Notes: generated from the letters alone by a model not told the origin. A DNA stretch of 64,000 nucleotides from Metopolophium dirhodum (GCF_019925205.1 NC_083563.1:11355228-11419227), one strand, 5' to 3'. Shown: positions 27,511 to 40,300, numbered from the stretch's first letter. Numbers and translations are program-made.

Positions 27511-28140
27511 CACGTTTTTGACATCAAGCTATTATAATACCTTGTAATTTCACTGCATACATTATTATTTTAATTTCTGACCGTTTGGTTAGTAGGAGGG
27601 GGTAGGGGAAGTGTCTAATATGAGGCCGGAAGCTATTAAATATACTCTAACGATAACGTTATCGATGGATCAGCGAGCTGGTGCGAGTGGCGGCGGCAAG
27701 AGAGTGTGAGAGAGACGAAAATAGAGATAGAGATAGAGCGAGGATGTGTGTGTGTATGTGTGAAAGATAGAGGGAGAGAGATGTGTTTGCAAATTATTGC
27801 AGTGTGATGACAGTGGTGAAGGAGCGGCATCGCGGCGGCGTACAGTGACAATGAAAACACATTTCGAAAACAGCAGACACACGTTAATGAATTAATATAT
27901 ATATTTACACACTAGAAACACACACACACACACACATGCACACACACACAGACACACAGATACTTGACGGTACACACATGATTATGAACCTCTGATGGTT
28001 GCCCTGGATACATCGGTCGACGGGCGCGCCGAAGGCCGCGTGGCGTGGCAATCGTTATTTTTGTGTTGCACGCGCGTTGCCCCGTAGGGATCATCGATAT
28101 TATTGTAACGAAACACCGACCGTCCATATTATTATGGTCT
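27141..28140. repeat. Dense microsatellite cluster in a CpG-richer block
   Basis: Within 1 kb lie (ATC)n at 27213-27243, (TC)n at 27437-27464 and 27473-27486, (AC)n at 27486-27511, a GA/GATA-rich tract at 27699-27781, and (CA)n at 27917-27960. Between them the sequence is CpG-rich (27,660-27,700; 27,815-27,845; 28,015-28,080). The many overlapping frames here translate the repeats (poly-S/L, poly-T/H). GA-rich DNA next to CpG-rich sequence is common at insect promoters, so a promoter is possible, but no exon was found. Confidence 0.6.
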
Positions 28141-28640
28141 TCTTGCGTAATACGTTTTATCCAGATTTCTCGGACTTTTAACTCGTATGAATATTTTCAC
28201 GCTTCAATATTTTTACCCGTATCATAGTATGTTATTGATATTATAATATAATATTATATATATTGGACATGCGTACACGCGTTGTGTCCGTGATGATTTC
28301 GAAATAAAACCCAATATCACAATAATGTAATAATACTATGTATTATGTTCTGTTGATGTTCTTCGTGCGTGCTAGACAGATGATCTCCGCTATCCGAGGA
28401 GAATAAATTGTGAATAAATAAAAAAAAAAAAACCAAAGTTTAAAATTAACTATAAACGTCAGCTCGATGTGATGTGCTTGTTGTTTTCAACCACCCGCGG
28501 TACAATTTCTAGGTACCTACCTGTTGAAGACAATTTACAAGCAAGTTATTTCGCGCTACTTTCGTACAAAAATAAGTTCATAATATTCAGAATGAATAAT
28601 ATTCACATCGAAATAAACGTCAAAACTTAAATCGTTCATA
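28141..28640. other. AT-rich stretch, nothing recognised
   Basis: AT-rich sequence with a poly-A run near 28,420-28,433. No gene or element recognised. Confidence 0.5.
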
Positions 28641-28686
28641 TATATTTTATTTTTTTGTTTATTACAGAGCCACGTCATTTGTGAGT
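28640..28686 (+). other. Strong 3' splice-like site 13 nt before a GTGAGT donor
   Basis: A long T-rich tract ends in ATTACAG at 28667. The next 13 bases (28668-28680, AGCCACGTCATTT) are followed by GTGAGT (28681-28686). Acceptor and donor both match insect consensus well, and the enclosed bases are more GC-rich than the flanks. This would be a 13-nt microexon in a large intron. Chance is a real alternative in T-rich DNA, and no neighbouring exon is known. Confidence 0.2.
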
Positions 28687-31290
28687 ACCACCTATGTACC
28701 TACCTATATATATATATATATATGTATCATATAATATGGCAAGCGAGTTTCAAGCAAATAGAACAGAAGTAACGTAGTTCAGAGCAACTCTATAAAAATG
28801 AAATCATAATAATCCAACCTATAATTTTATCGATAAAGAAAAATATCAATATAGAATGTTTTATACATTTGTTTTAGTTTATTTCTTTAAATGTTGGTGT
28901 TATTATGTATCTTATTAATAACAGTAAATAAGTAAAAATTTATAACGACGAAATCAATTAATATCAGTGACAAAAACATGAAACGAAAAATGGTTTTAAT
29001 GACTTGCTTATAAAGCCTGTTATAATTGCATAACGTATAATCTTCGTTTAAGTTTCTGTAAAATTGATTTCGTTATTAGTGCGTTTGATAATAACAAAAA
29101 CCCATGAATAAAAATAATTATAATCTACGTTGTTACGGAAAATACACATGTGTGTGTGTGTGTGTTACGCTAATAAATTGAAAAACTTTATTTTATTGAT
29201 CAAAACGTAGAAAAAAACTGGATACTGATAATACCAATTACTAGAGATACAAAGTTGTAATAATACATTTGTGCTGAGGACCAGACGAGACGTTATATGA
29301 AAAGCAGCGTATATAGTGGTCGGACCGTAGTCGTATGGACTGTGGAGTGGTTTTCGAACACAAATATGAAAACATTGAAAACCCTCTTTTGTGTAATATA
29401 TCAACGTACCTAACAAAAGCGATCATGCGTCTTCCTCTCAGATACAGTAGAATAGTTCGCAAAACCATTTCGCCGGATCCCATGTTATATTAATTTATAT
29501 GAATAAAAACACTTGCTGTCCGCAGTGGATTCTGTATGATCCGACTGCTCGTTTATAGATAATGTAAATTACTGTTGACGGTTTAGTGTGCAAGAATACT
29601 AGTTTTCGTAATCTGTGCCTAACATAGTTTCAACAATGGAATATAATCACGTAGCGTTTTCTAGGTTAGATTTACTACCCGGCAGTTGTCACGCATTAGC
29701 TTAATGTACCTAATAAAATATTATTATCGCCTGTCAAATCCTTGGATGAAAAAAAAAATCCACACATATTTATCTACACAGTATCGGGCAGTTTGATCAA
29801 AAATACTTTTAAAAATACCTATACCATATGAGTAGATAGTATTCAACTCTTTCAGGTACGGTAAGATACCAAATAGTATGTCATATGCCCATCGTCAATG
29901 AAACTAAAATAATTCAACTAGGTAAATTTACTTCAGTCATTATGATTATACTATACCTACTGTTACAGTTTATAAATAAATATTTTAAATTTAACCTTAA
30001 ATTTATCAAGATCAGTATATGTATAGTTTTAAAATATTATATTATAATAGAAGCGGTATACCTATAATATATTATATGTATAAAAAAATATGATTACACT
30101 TTAAAAAGTAAAAATATTAAATGGTTAAACATAAATTATATAAATTATGTAATTTAAACTACCGGTGAAACAAAATTAATTATCGCATGATAGTTTTGTT
30201 TAATAATCTACTTATAAATATACAATAAAATGACGTTATTCTAATAGTATCTATTTAAGAATGAATAATATTCAATAGAAATTGTGTAACACGGCGCATT
30301 GTATAGGCAAAAGTGCATCATAACTGTGTAGGAGAGCATCATTTCAAAGACGTATTAATAATGTTATGAATTTATAACTATTTCAAGGCTATTTTGTGTA
30401 AACGGCACTTTTGACATAATCAACATGACATCTACTAAACAGTAAACGTGCATTATCATAGTCAATTGTGCTTACTCTGGTATCGATCTAATTAACTTCT
30501 TTGTCATACCGAAGTTTTAAGTTTGTGAAATGAACGACATTAATTTGCAGGAAGACCCAAATAATCCCATTTATTAAGTAGCACCAAATGTAGCCAATGT
30601 AAACGAAGTCATTTACATTCACAATCTTCCAACTAACATAATTTATACACAAATACCTATCACAAATCATAACGTATAGATACCACTATACCAGATAATA
30701 TAATATTATATTATCTACATCGTGCGACATATGATTTAACCGTCAAATGCATTGATAATAGTAATATTATGACGATTTAGGCAATAATTATTATATTTTC
30801 CATCAATTACGTGACACATTATGAGAATAGTGACTCTCTTCTCATCGATTCATTGATTTGAAAAAAATATATGTTATTAGTAACTGATATTTTTAAATTA
30901 CAATAATTAATATCAAACAATATTTGTAGTAATCGCATCGTTATTGGACAAGATCAATACGCTGAGTTTCAATTCACAATTTGTTTTTCTGTATCGTATT
31001 TCTATGATGACGATGGGGTGTTTTGATCTATTGTTATGTAAGCATTGTTAGTTTAAACTTTATTGTGCGTACATAAAAATATATAGAACATTATAGTACC
31101 ACGACGTGCGTATTCTTCGAAACACAAATTTTATGTGATAATAACATTTAAGAACATGTTTGATTAAAAAATACACTTGTATTCAAAACGCATTGAGTAT
31201 ACTTGACATACAATATATTATTGCTATTTACTTTTAAAATGGAAATGTAAGAGATAAACATCAATAGTGTTTCATGTGTATAATATAATG

Positions 31291-31321
<31 letters not shown>

Positions 31322-33563
31322 ATGGTAAGGAAAAACGTTAAAGCATATTGGAAAATATAAGCGGGAGATTTAGAGGGCATGTTGGGAAAGTAGTATTAAT
31401 AGTGGTTTATGTGAATAAACTACTAATATCGTATTCTGAGCAAATCCTTTGGAATATTAGACCTTTCCTAAAAAAAAGTTTCACACAATTTGAATGAAAT
31501 AAACAACTTTTTTTTTAGTATTGAATCTAATAACTCTTTTTCTTCAAATGACGGTAATATTTTTAACACTTTAAAAAAAAAACAACATACACATCATCAA
31601 CAATGGCTGATGGCATAATAATATGTATGCGTTTTAACCAAGATTCCAAATATTGTATAATGTTAAACAGTATTTGTACATTATGTCAATACAGTATTAA
31701 CTATTTACTCATATTAAACATAAACTGTTCTACCTGATGGGATATAATATAATATTATGTATCCACTCATTTAAATATAAACGAACCAACTTATTTTATG
31801 AAATTTAATGTTGTTAATAGAATTTTTTTCAAACAGCGGATATACTTTGATTTTTAGTTGTAGACTGTAGTTTCAAAAAATAATGAATGTTTTTTTTTTA
31901 TATAAAAATTAACTTTGTATAGAAAAAACGTAAAAAAAAATTCTTTTTTAAATATACTAGAGTTATATTTCAAAGCACATATTTAACTACTTTGAAATGT
32001 ATCATACATTTATTTTTATACAGAACTCATTAATTTCAACGGAAGGGTGATTATTTTTTTTATAATTTAATATGAATTTGTTTTTTTAAAAAAAAAACGT
32101 TGTTCTTTTAGGTTTTCGTTTTACTTTTTATTTTTTGAATTCACCAAGTATATTCCTGACTTGTCACAATGTTTTAAAAATAAAATGGTAAAGATAAACA
32201 ATTTTAAATATTAGGTTTTTAAATGTTCCTCTTCTGGAAACAATTGTAATACACTATAATATCATCAACATTATAATATTATATTATGTTGATTTAAGAA
32301 TTAAAGCTGAATTAAATGACACAAATATACAATTTAATAGAATATAACGTAAAATATAATAGTTGTACATTATTTATTTATTTATTTAAAACATTATGAG
32401 CAGAGCCTAGTTACATTAGATACCATGTAGAATATTTATGACGCGTGGTAAATGTTGATGTATTTTATTTAGTGAAACGTTAATTAATGTATATTTTATT
32501 TTATAGATAAATGATTGGAATAACTCATCAAATCATATGTACCTTAATATATAATTTGTTTTTTTTTTTAGTTACAGCTTTGACCGTTTTACAATAATGG
32601 TTATTAGCTAGATATGGATTTTTATTATTCACATAATATATTATTTCGTTTACACATGTTATTGATAATATTTATATAAAGATAAAATTAGAACAAAAAA
32701 ATATTATTTTTATATATTTCTGTCTATTGTACGTACGTAGAATATTATCACAGGTACTAAACGTTAACGTTTAGAATTGTAATTACAGCTATGGATTGTA
32801 GTTAAAATATCAAAAGTAGTTGATTTTTTAAAATCATTTGCCTACAAGGACAAAAATTAGTCGTTAATCAAATGTAGTATTTATTATTTTTTTTTTGAAC
32901 AGGCATTCTAATATTATTTTTAAAAATAGCTGAATGTCATATTATGAGAATTAAGTGAAAAAAAAATACAACTGTGTAGTCTTCCAAATATTAAATTTAC
33001 TGTATGCAATTTTTCATGAATAATATGTATTATCTATGGTAACTTGTATTTAGTGTCCACTGGCCAATTATGTTACGGACCATTAAATTGTTTGTGCCCT
33101 AATCATGACAGTATATGCCATGTCATTTTATTTCCATGCGAGTCACTTAAAAAGCCCAAACATTCTATACTTGGGATAAACAACTGTAACACTGTCACCA
33201 TCCTTTAACAATGGTAAGACCCCATAATTTGAATTTTCCAGAAAAAAACATTTCTAAGTATAGCTTATCGTTTTTTATTAGTAAACGTATTACGTTTAAA
33301 AGTACCAAGATATTTGTTAAATGTTTATGTATAATACTATTATATTTGTATACAATTACTTGTGTATTTATTTCGTTTGTTCTTTATAATAATATAGTGT
33401 ACATAAATAATAAAATGTATCGTTTCGACTAATTTATAAGTTTTATTTTGGAATAAATAATAACAAATGCATTCCTAAAATATCATATTTTCATATTTAA
33501 ATTAAAACAAATATTACATTCTATAATCTATATTAGCAACATGATATAATTAATACAAAAAAA
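28687..33563. other. AT-rich stretch without recognisable gene
   Basis: Long bland stretch. It contains (TA)n at 28705-28723, (TG)n at 29149-29165, a perfect 22-bp AT palindrome at 30694-30715 and (TA)n at 31290-31316. The frames at 29165-29483 (minus, 80-83 codons) overlap each other and have no recognisable domain. No RNA gene or bounded transposon was seen. Confidence 0.5.
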
Positions 33564-34440
33564 TTAGGTCAGCACATTTCGGTGGTGGATGTTTGTCCAT
33601 CGTCCTTTCGGGCCTCGGACAGGATAGTGTAACTTTACTGTGTTCGATTTGAATGCAATGATTGCATTCGATAAAAAACGATTCTGAGCGGACGAGGGAA
33701 TCTTTTTAATTTAATTTTATTCGTTTCTATGGTGATAAACAAAGCGTTTTAAGAACAAATTAAGAACGATTTATATAATTATAATTATAATTTATAATTA
33801 GAAAATATCATAAAAATGAAAAAAAATATAAAAGAAAAGAAAACGCTCATACGTTGCTCAAATGTTTTGAAAATTTTACCATGTCTAGGTAAGGCTAGTA
33901 TAAGTAAACAACCTAAATTTCAAGTTTTCACGAATGTCTTTAACCGAATTACAACAAACAACATCCAAAATTAAAATGTCTATAAATAGCTCAAAAATGG
34001 CTAAAATTTTCCAAACTTTAAACCGCAAGGAACAAAATCCAAAATACAACAAAAAATATCTCTTGTCATTTTTCATTTGAAGCAATATTTCTGGTAGAAA
34101 ACGTCGTTCGTAATTATTTAATATTATAAAATCGTGAAATCGTACGTTTTTTCTCTTTTAACCGCTTTTATTTCGAGTAGCGTTTCGAAAATCGAAAAAT
34201 TACCTATTTAAAGTACTAGATCAAGAACATTACCTTTCAGAAAATATGCTATATTTGATACTTTTGAGCAAGTTTAGAGGGAAAAAAAGTGTTTACAGAA
34301 TAAAAAGAAATAAATATCATTGTAAAACCATTACATTCCTCGTTCGGCTCAGAATCTAAAAAAAAATAATAATCATCGATCAGGTTTAATAATATTATAT
34401 CATTGTATGAAGCGTGAACGTAACCTCCACTGTTTAACTT
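33564..34440 (+). mobile_element. Fold-back copy (B) of the dispersed 'ATTCTGAGCG' family
   Basis: GATTCTGAGCGGACGAGGGAA at 33680-33700 faces TTCCTCGTTCGGCTCAGAATC at 34336-34356, an inverted pair matching at nearly all positions. The similarity continues outward: the reverse complement of 34,370-34,430 contains CAATGATATAATATTATT, also found next to the core word in the copy near 52,180. The element therefore seems to have long inverted ends of about 100 bp or more around some 630 bp of AT-rich interior with no coding capacity. Just outside the left core is a palindrome, GAATGCAAT/ATTGCATTC (33651-33669). A 66-codon minus frame inside (33885-34085) looks compositional. Class: probably a non-autonomous fold-back DNA transposon. 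No target duplication could be fixed. Confidence 0.65.
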
Positions 34441-34861
34441 TACTCCAGTTGGCGATTTATATTGTTACAAGTACAAAGCCAACAATGTGATTTGGTTGTT
34501 ACCATTCATCAATTTTTAATAAAACCTGATTTTTAGGATTTTATATTCATCAGACATATAATAATATTATGACGTACAAAATAAATACCTTTATTACTGT
34601 AGGACAAACTACGACTGGTTGAAATAAATTTTTAATTTATAATAGATAACACATTAACACATTATTTAGAAATTAATAACACAGAAAACAATCTAAGGTT
34701 TATGCAAAAATTTAATTTATGGAAATTTAATTTATATAGGTATACAATACGTAAGTATTACACATTTTGTTCTAGACAAATAAATTACTATGAACTCAAT
34801 TGAAGTAGGACTCATAAAGAACAGTAATCGTTAATATATTTTTATAACACAAAAACCGTTG
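34441..34861. other. AT-rich spacer, nothing recognised
   Basis: AT-rich sequence between two copies of the dispersed family. Confidence 0.5.
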
Positions 34862-35050
34862 AAGTCACTCTAGCGAATAGAAGGTTTACTATAGATTTTG
34901 AGTGTACCTCGCCATTGAGTAGTTCTCTATTTCACGGAAATACATTAAGTACGGATGATGTGTTACATTTGAATTCAATTATAAGTCATCGTTAACGAAA
35001 AACGGTTTCAAGTGGAGATGTCAGCCTCTATTTCTAAGGATATTATATTA
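34862..35050 (+). repeat. Diverged fragment (D) of the dispersed family
   Basis: It has the same order of blocks as the left end of the copies at 33.6 and 52.1 kb: GTGTTACATTTGAATTCAAT, a short spacer, then GAAAAACGGTTTCAAGTGGAGATG (about 34,997-35,020) in place of AAACGATTCTGAGCGGAGACG. No right end is present. Confidence 0.55.
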
Positions 35051-35087
35051 CTATTAGTAATTTAATTTTCTATTATTAATACAGTTG

Positions 35088-35327
35088 GTTAAACACAAGG
35101 CGGATTGGTTAGGCGAGCTACCGAGAAAATCTTGGTGGGCCGCTTAAAGTTTGGGACGGTCATGTGAGTGTTCAGTGAAAATAAATTCATGTTTTAAATA
35201 CGATTCACCGCCTTATAAGCTACTAATAATTTTAGATGTAATTTTGAGCCAGTGAATATGTAAATGGGTCGGTTAGAAGTGATAATCTCGATAGGCCGAT
35301 ACATACTAATCCGGCCCTGGTTAAACA
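35088..35327. mobile_element. 224-bp hAT-type MITE with 8-bp target duplication
   Basis: The element occupies 35096-35319. It starts CAAGGCGGATTGGT and its far end reverse-complements to CAGGGCCGGATTAGT, the form of terminal inverted repeat common in insect hAT elements. GTTAAACA is duplicated exactly on both sides (35088-35095 and 35320-35327), an 8-bp target duplication as expected for hAT. The interior is GC-richer than the flanks and has no open frame, so it is non-autonomous. The two ends differ at a few positions, suggesting some age, while the target duplication is still perfect. Confidence 0.9.
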
Positions 35328-35360
35328 TACTTTTATCAAAATAGAGCATAATATTATCTG

Positions 35361-35536
35361 CATATTATATTTTATCATCAATTATTTTAATATTGGGTAT
35401 GTCATATTATATTTTATCATAAATTATTTTAATATTAGGTATGTCATATTATATTTTATCATCAATTATTTTAATATTAGGTATGTCATATTATATTTTA
35501 TCATCAATTATTTTAATATTAGGTACGTCATATTAT
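35361..35536 (+). repeat. 42-bp tandem array, four units plus a partial
   Basis: Units start at 35361, 35403, 35445 and 35487 with a partial copy from 35529. Each begins CATATTATATTTTATCAT and ends in TATTRGGTATGT. Only a few single-base differences separate the units, so the expansion is recent. No function is evident. Confidence 0.95.
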
Positions 35537-36654
35537 AATTACATATTGCAATAATTAACTTAGGTCAATACCAAAGGACCGAATAATGTTGTCAATAGAG
35601 ATATGTAGTACAAATAGCTTGAAATTATTCTGAATATTTTTAAATATTTATTGTGTATAGAAAACAATAATATACCTACATAGGTAATGACAAAAAAGAT
35701 TCAAAGCTCTAATGGATTTTATATTTTTTGAATTACTGCAAATAAAAGTACATTAACTGTTAGTTGTAAATTAACTAAAATCGTTAGCCTTCCCATTGCT
35801 TTTCTAATCACTTTTAAAAACAAACAGTAACCATGTATTTTTTAAATGTTTTAATAAATGTAATATATGTTTATGAGAAATTTTTTTCCTAACCTAAACT
35901 ATCAGGCATTTTGACATAAAAAAAAATAAAAAAATAGTTTCAACTTAAAAAACAAAAAAAGAATTCAACGTCGGAAATTTCAACTGTCGTAATTGTAGAG
36001 TAGGTACGCTCAAAAAGAGTAAATATATTTTGAAATATATATAACGCCAATAATAATATATAAATACTGCTATAAATATTCGGTTAAAATGTCAAGTCTC
36101 TACGGGTATTTTATTTTGAATTACAACAACAAAATCGATTTTGTGAAAAACAGGGTATTACCTACGTCAATATTTCCGTTCTTCCGTATTTTGTTTTACC
36201 ATTGACCCCAACAGTACAAACTAGATACAATTTTCTACCAGCAAATACCGTAAAAGATAAACATTTAAGCAAGTTGCTCTTAAAGGAGACGGACAAAAAA
36301 AATAAATTACTAATTATATAATTATTTTTAGAAGCGCATAAAAAATAATCACTTAAATCATTGAAAAAATAGTACGTAGGTACATTTATCGGAGCGCACA
36401 GATTCTAAAATGCTACTGAACTATATATGTTTAATTCTATAAAATACCAGATTTTTTTTGAAATACTCGTAATTATAATCCATGATTTTTGTTTCCTTAT
36501 TATAATGTTCATTTGTTATTTGTTTTAAGCTGATTATTTTTTTTTACAGCGTTCTTGACATTTTTAATATCCATTAAGATTTCTATTGTTGGGTTTAAAC
36601 AAATAAAAGACAAAAATGCTACCATTGTTATTATGAATTATTGATTGGATTGTC
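35537..36654. other. AT-rich stretch, nothing recognised
   Basis: AT-rich sequence. A strong acceptor-like T-tract ending ACAG lies near 36,550, and one short frame follows it, but with no donor or recognisable protein. Confidence 0.45.
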
Positions 36655-36810
36655 ACTACTTTGAGCAAACCTAGAAGTTGTTGTCGTTCAACTATCAAAT
36701 GGTGGAGCTGAGATTATTGTGTTATAAATTATAATTCAATCTGTAAGCAACGTTCTATCCATCGCTAATAAAAAAACGGTTTTAAGCAGAGATATTATGT
36801 TACCAGATGC
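36655..36810 (+). repeat. Diverged fragment (E) of the dispersed family
   Basis: Blocks match the left end of the family in order: a TATAATTCAAT region, CATCGCTAATAAAAAAACGG, then TTTTAAGCAGAGAT in place of the TTCTGAGCGGAGAC core. More diverged than the other copies. Confidence 0.4.
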
Positions 36811-36955
36811 AGCAATAATTCATTGATTCAAAATGTTCAATTACTCAATTTTATAAGAAGATAACACCCGTTACAGAGGTATATTGTTTGCAAGCTAAGA
36901 TATTTAATCAATCTAAAATAAAACGCATAGCTATCATCCTAAATACCTATTTTAA
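36811..36955. other. AT-rich spacer
   Basis: Nothing recognised. Confidence 0.5.
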
Positions 36956-37335
36956 TGTGCATATTAGTACATTAAAAATATAAATTATCCTAAAATAAAA
37001 ATAATAATATATATCAATGCTAATGGTATTCATGCACTTGTTGGTTTTGATTTATAATCACAATGTAGACTCATACTCCAAAAATGATGGCATTAAAAAA
37101 ATGTTGGTATACAATTATAAATGAACGTGTATATTCGCACATTAAAAATATAAATTATATCTATGAAAAATAATATGAACTTTATTACATATTTGAATAA
37201 AAAATATATATAATAATACCAATATTCATAATATACTTATTAGATGTGATTTATAATCGTAATATTATAAACTTATGATCCTCAAAAAATGATGGCATTA
37301 TACAAAGATTGATACACAATTTATAAGTGTCAATA
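36956..37335 (+). repeat. Old tandem duplication, two units of about 170-205 bp
   Basis: ACATTAAAAATATAAATTAT occurs near 36,969 and again near 37,139 (offset 170). Later in each unit come a GATTTATAATC block and AAAATGATGGCATTA (about 37,083 and 37,288, offset 205), followed by TTG-TA-ACAAT-TATAA. The change in offset reflects an indel of about 35 bp. Non-coding. Confidence 0.75.
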
Positions 37336-40300
37336 GCTTTTGGATGAGAAATTATTAAGTTAATATTATACTATGTTATAGTGCTAGATTAGTATCTCAG
37401 AGCTTTTCTGAAATATTTAATATTAATATACAAAAATTGACTTAACCTATTTTAAAAGCTTATTTATAATTTAGTTACGGCACAATAGTTATACAATATG
37501 TACCTATGTACAATATTCACAATGGTGAGAAATGGTAATAAAAAACGATAATTTTCAAAGTTTGATTAGTTAAATTATTATCATTGGTTCAATGACATAT
37601 TTTGTGATTGATGGCCATCTCTGAAATATGTAAAATAATTTATTAAACCATAAAAAAAATGTGTTTTAGTCGTTCAAGAGTACCTACTTGAAAAAAAAAT
37701 AATAGTTAATCCTTTATACACAATAACAACTGAATAAATCACTAAATATTTGCTTCACTAATTTAAGTCATTTTAACAAATGGTTATTACAAAAACCTGC
37801 TGGTAGCAGCAAAGTCGGTCATTATGAGTTATTTATCATATAAATGGGAGTCAAATAATAAATTACTATTATATTATATATATATTTATATAGTGTACAT
37901 TAACTTGTAAGTGTTGCTGAATAATGGTTCGAGATGTGTTGTTGTGCAAATTGTATAAGGTGTTACTCGTTGATTTTTTTTTTATTCTTTTTGTAATGCA
38001 ATTTCATCTCCTAGTTTAATAAACAGGCAACAGAATATCACGTAAAAAATTCTGTTTAACGCCGACCAGTCACGTCTCAAAACGTAACGTTAACGGTGAA
38101 AGATCTAATTGAATTTATCAAACATTAGGATAGATCCTTTCTGGAGTCTCAGAAGAATAAAGAGGTTAATTGACACGGTTAAAGGTAGACGAATCCGTGA
38201 TCGGAATTCTGTTGTAGTGAAAGAACCGTTGTCCTTTCTACAGTAACAATGTTATAACAAAGCATATGCCAAAAAAACACATAATCGTATAATTTACAAT
38301 AATAACAAAATGTCACTAGTGTATTTATAGGAATTTACGTTCTCATCATAATCCATAATTCATATTCTCATAATATATTATAATATGACGTGTTGAAAAA
38401 TTGACCCTGGTAGATAATAATATAATATATTCAATATTGTAATCAACGCGTAATCAATAAACCTATATTATGTGCCTAATAAAACAAATAAATGAAAACA
38501 TTGCTGGTTTGTAAATTGTATGTGCCTAATTTAAAAGTCAAGTGTCCGTCTAATAATAATTATTGTTATTTTAATCATATTAATTGCTGGTTGACTGGTT
38601 TTACAAATTCGTATTTTTTTGATATGATAGTTTATTACCTCTTTTAAACAGTTTTTATCATATACAATTTATCATTTCCTATACATTTTGTATTATATAA
38701 TCATGTTTAAATAAAAACAATTTTCATAATATAAATATTTCATTATTATTAGTTTTAACTGAATATATCTATTTAAATTTTAAATATTATATATATAACT
38801 GACACATGTCACTACAATTTAGTGTAACACTAACTAAATATATGATTATTAATTTATGAAACTTTGTACGTAACATATTATTATTATTATTTTATTGTTA
38901 TAAATTAGCAAATGTTTTTAAAACAAATAATGTATCTTATTAAAAAAATAATGTATTTTTTATTATAACTGTTTAATTAAACAGGATTTTAACATTTTTG
39001 TTTACTTGGGTATTTCGTCCAATACATTGGGTATTTAATCCATTGGATATTTTGACTTTTATGTTTTAGTATAGGATAATTTGTACCAAATTCATTTAAA
39101 CAAACTTCAAAACTCTAAAAAAAAAACCATACAAATGCGTTAAAACGTATTATTAATCATTAATATTATAAACTACCTATACATTTTTAGTAGATTATCA
39201 ATGGAACATGTTTGAAATTGATGCGTTCGCGTGAGTGTTATGATGCCAACAATAATTATACTTACAAATAACCTATCATGGCCCATGGGGTTTTCATATA
39301 ATAGCGTATGTCTGCGTAAGTCTGTAAAAGTATTAATGGCTTGTATTATAGTGCGATCGACTTCTTACTTCTTCGGAGTAAATCTAATAATAATAAAATA
39401 TATTTTTAAAAATGTTCTTTTAAAACTGACTTACCGTGTAGGTGTACAAGATATAACTATAAATTATGTTTGATTTAAAAAAAAAAAAACTAAAAAAACT
39501 AATTTATAGTCAAACACAATAATAAAAACAAACAATCTAAAATCAATTAATATTTTTGCAGTTGCCTATCATAAACGTATGATAACAATAATAATAGTAT
39601 ATCCATCTCAAAATATTTGTTGTTTGTTTGAAGGAAAACTATTATTTTCGTACAGTCAGTTTAGAACACCTTTTATATTCGACCGGACACATGCCGTCAC
39701 AATACATTTCATTTCATCAGAATCGTATACGTATCCGACCGCCGTTAGTCCTGTCATCGTATTCTCTTTATCCTAACTCTCTTTACAATAATAATTCACA
39801 ATCTATACTTTACCACAGATCGCGGTCGACATAATATTTTACTACAAAGTCTCAAAGGCTCTCTAAAAATTTATTTATCTGCAGATGATTTTGACATGCC
39901 CGCCACGTGCACAACATAGGTACATTAATACTAATATAATATGCAATTTTGCCTATATTGAGTGCTTTTTGAGAGTGTATATGGTTAACATGGAGCAATC
40001 TATTACTGTATCCACGATATCAGTAGTTGACGCGTGCAGCATCGTAAAACTATTACTTACCTCAACTCTTCGCGAAATATATCGTAGAAAGGGAATAAAA
40101 AAAGAGAACAGAATTATCAAAATACGAGCTGGGTAAGGATTATTGAACTTGGAAATTAGACAATCTCGATGTTTATTTTGCTTTTTGTGATCTTGAGTAC
40201 GCGTCATAATGTTTTATAAAAATAAACGAAATTAATAATATAAATGGTTTCGTTTAAGGCTATACAAGATTTAACCGAGGCACATATTTTCATCATTTAA

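Noticed and set aside
29410..29483. Minus-strand ATG frame ending at a GTACGT donor-like site
   Set aside because: 25 codons with no family match and a mediocre donor; too weak to list as an exon.
28590..30277. AGAATGAATAATATTCA present twice (about 28,590 and 30,261)
   Set aside because: Given the AT content, about one such 17-base coincidence is expected in a window of this size.
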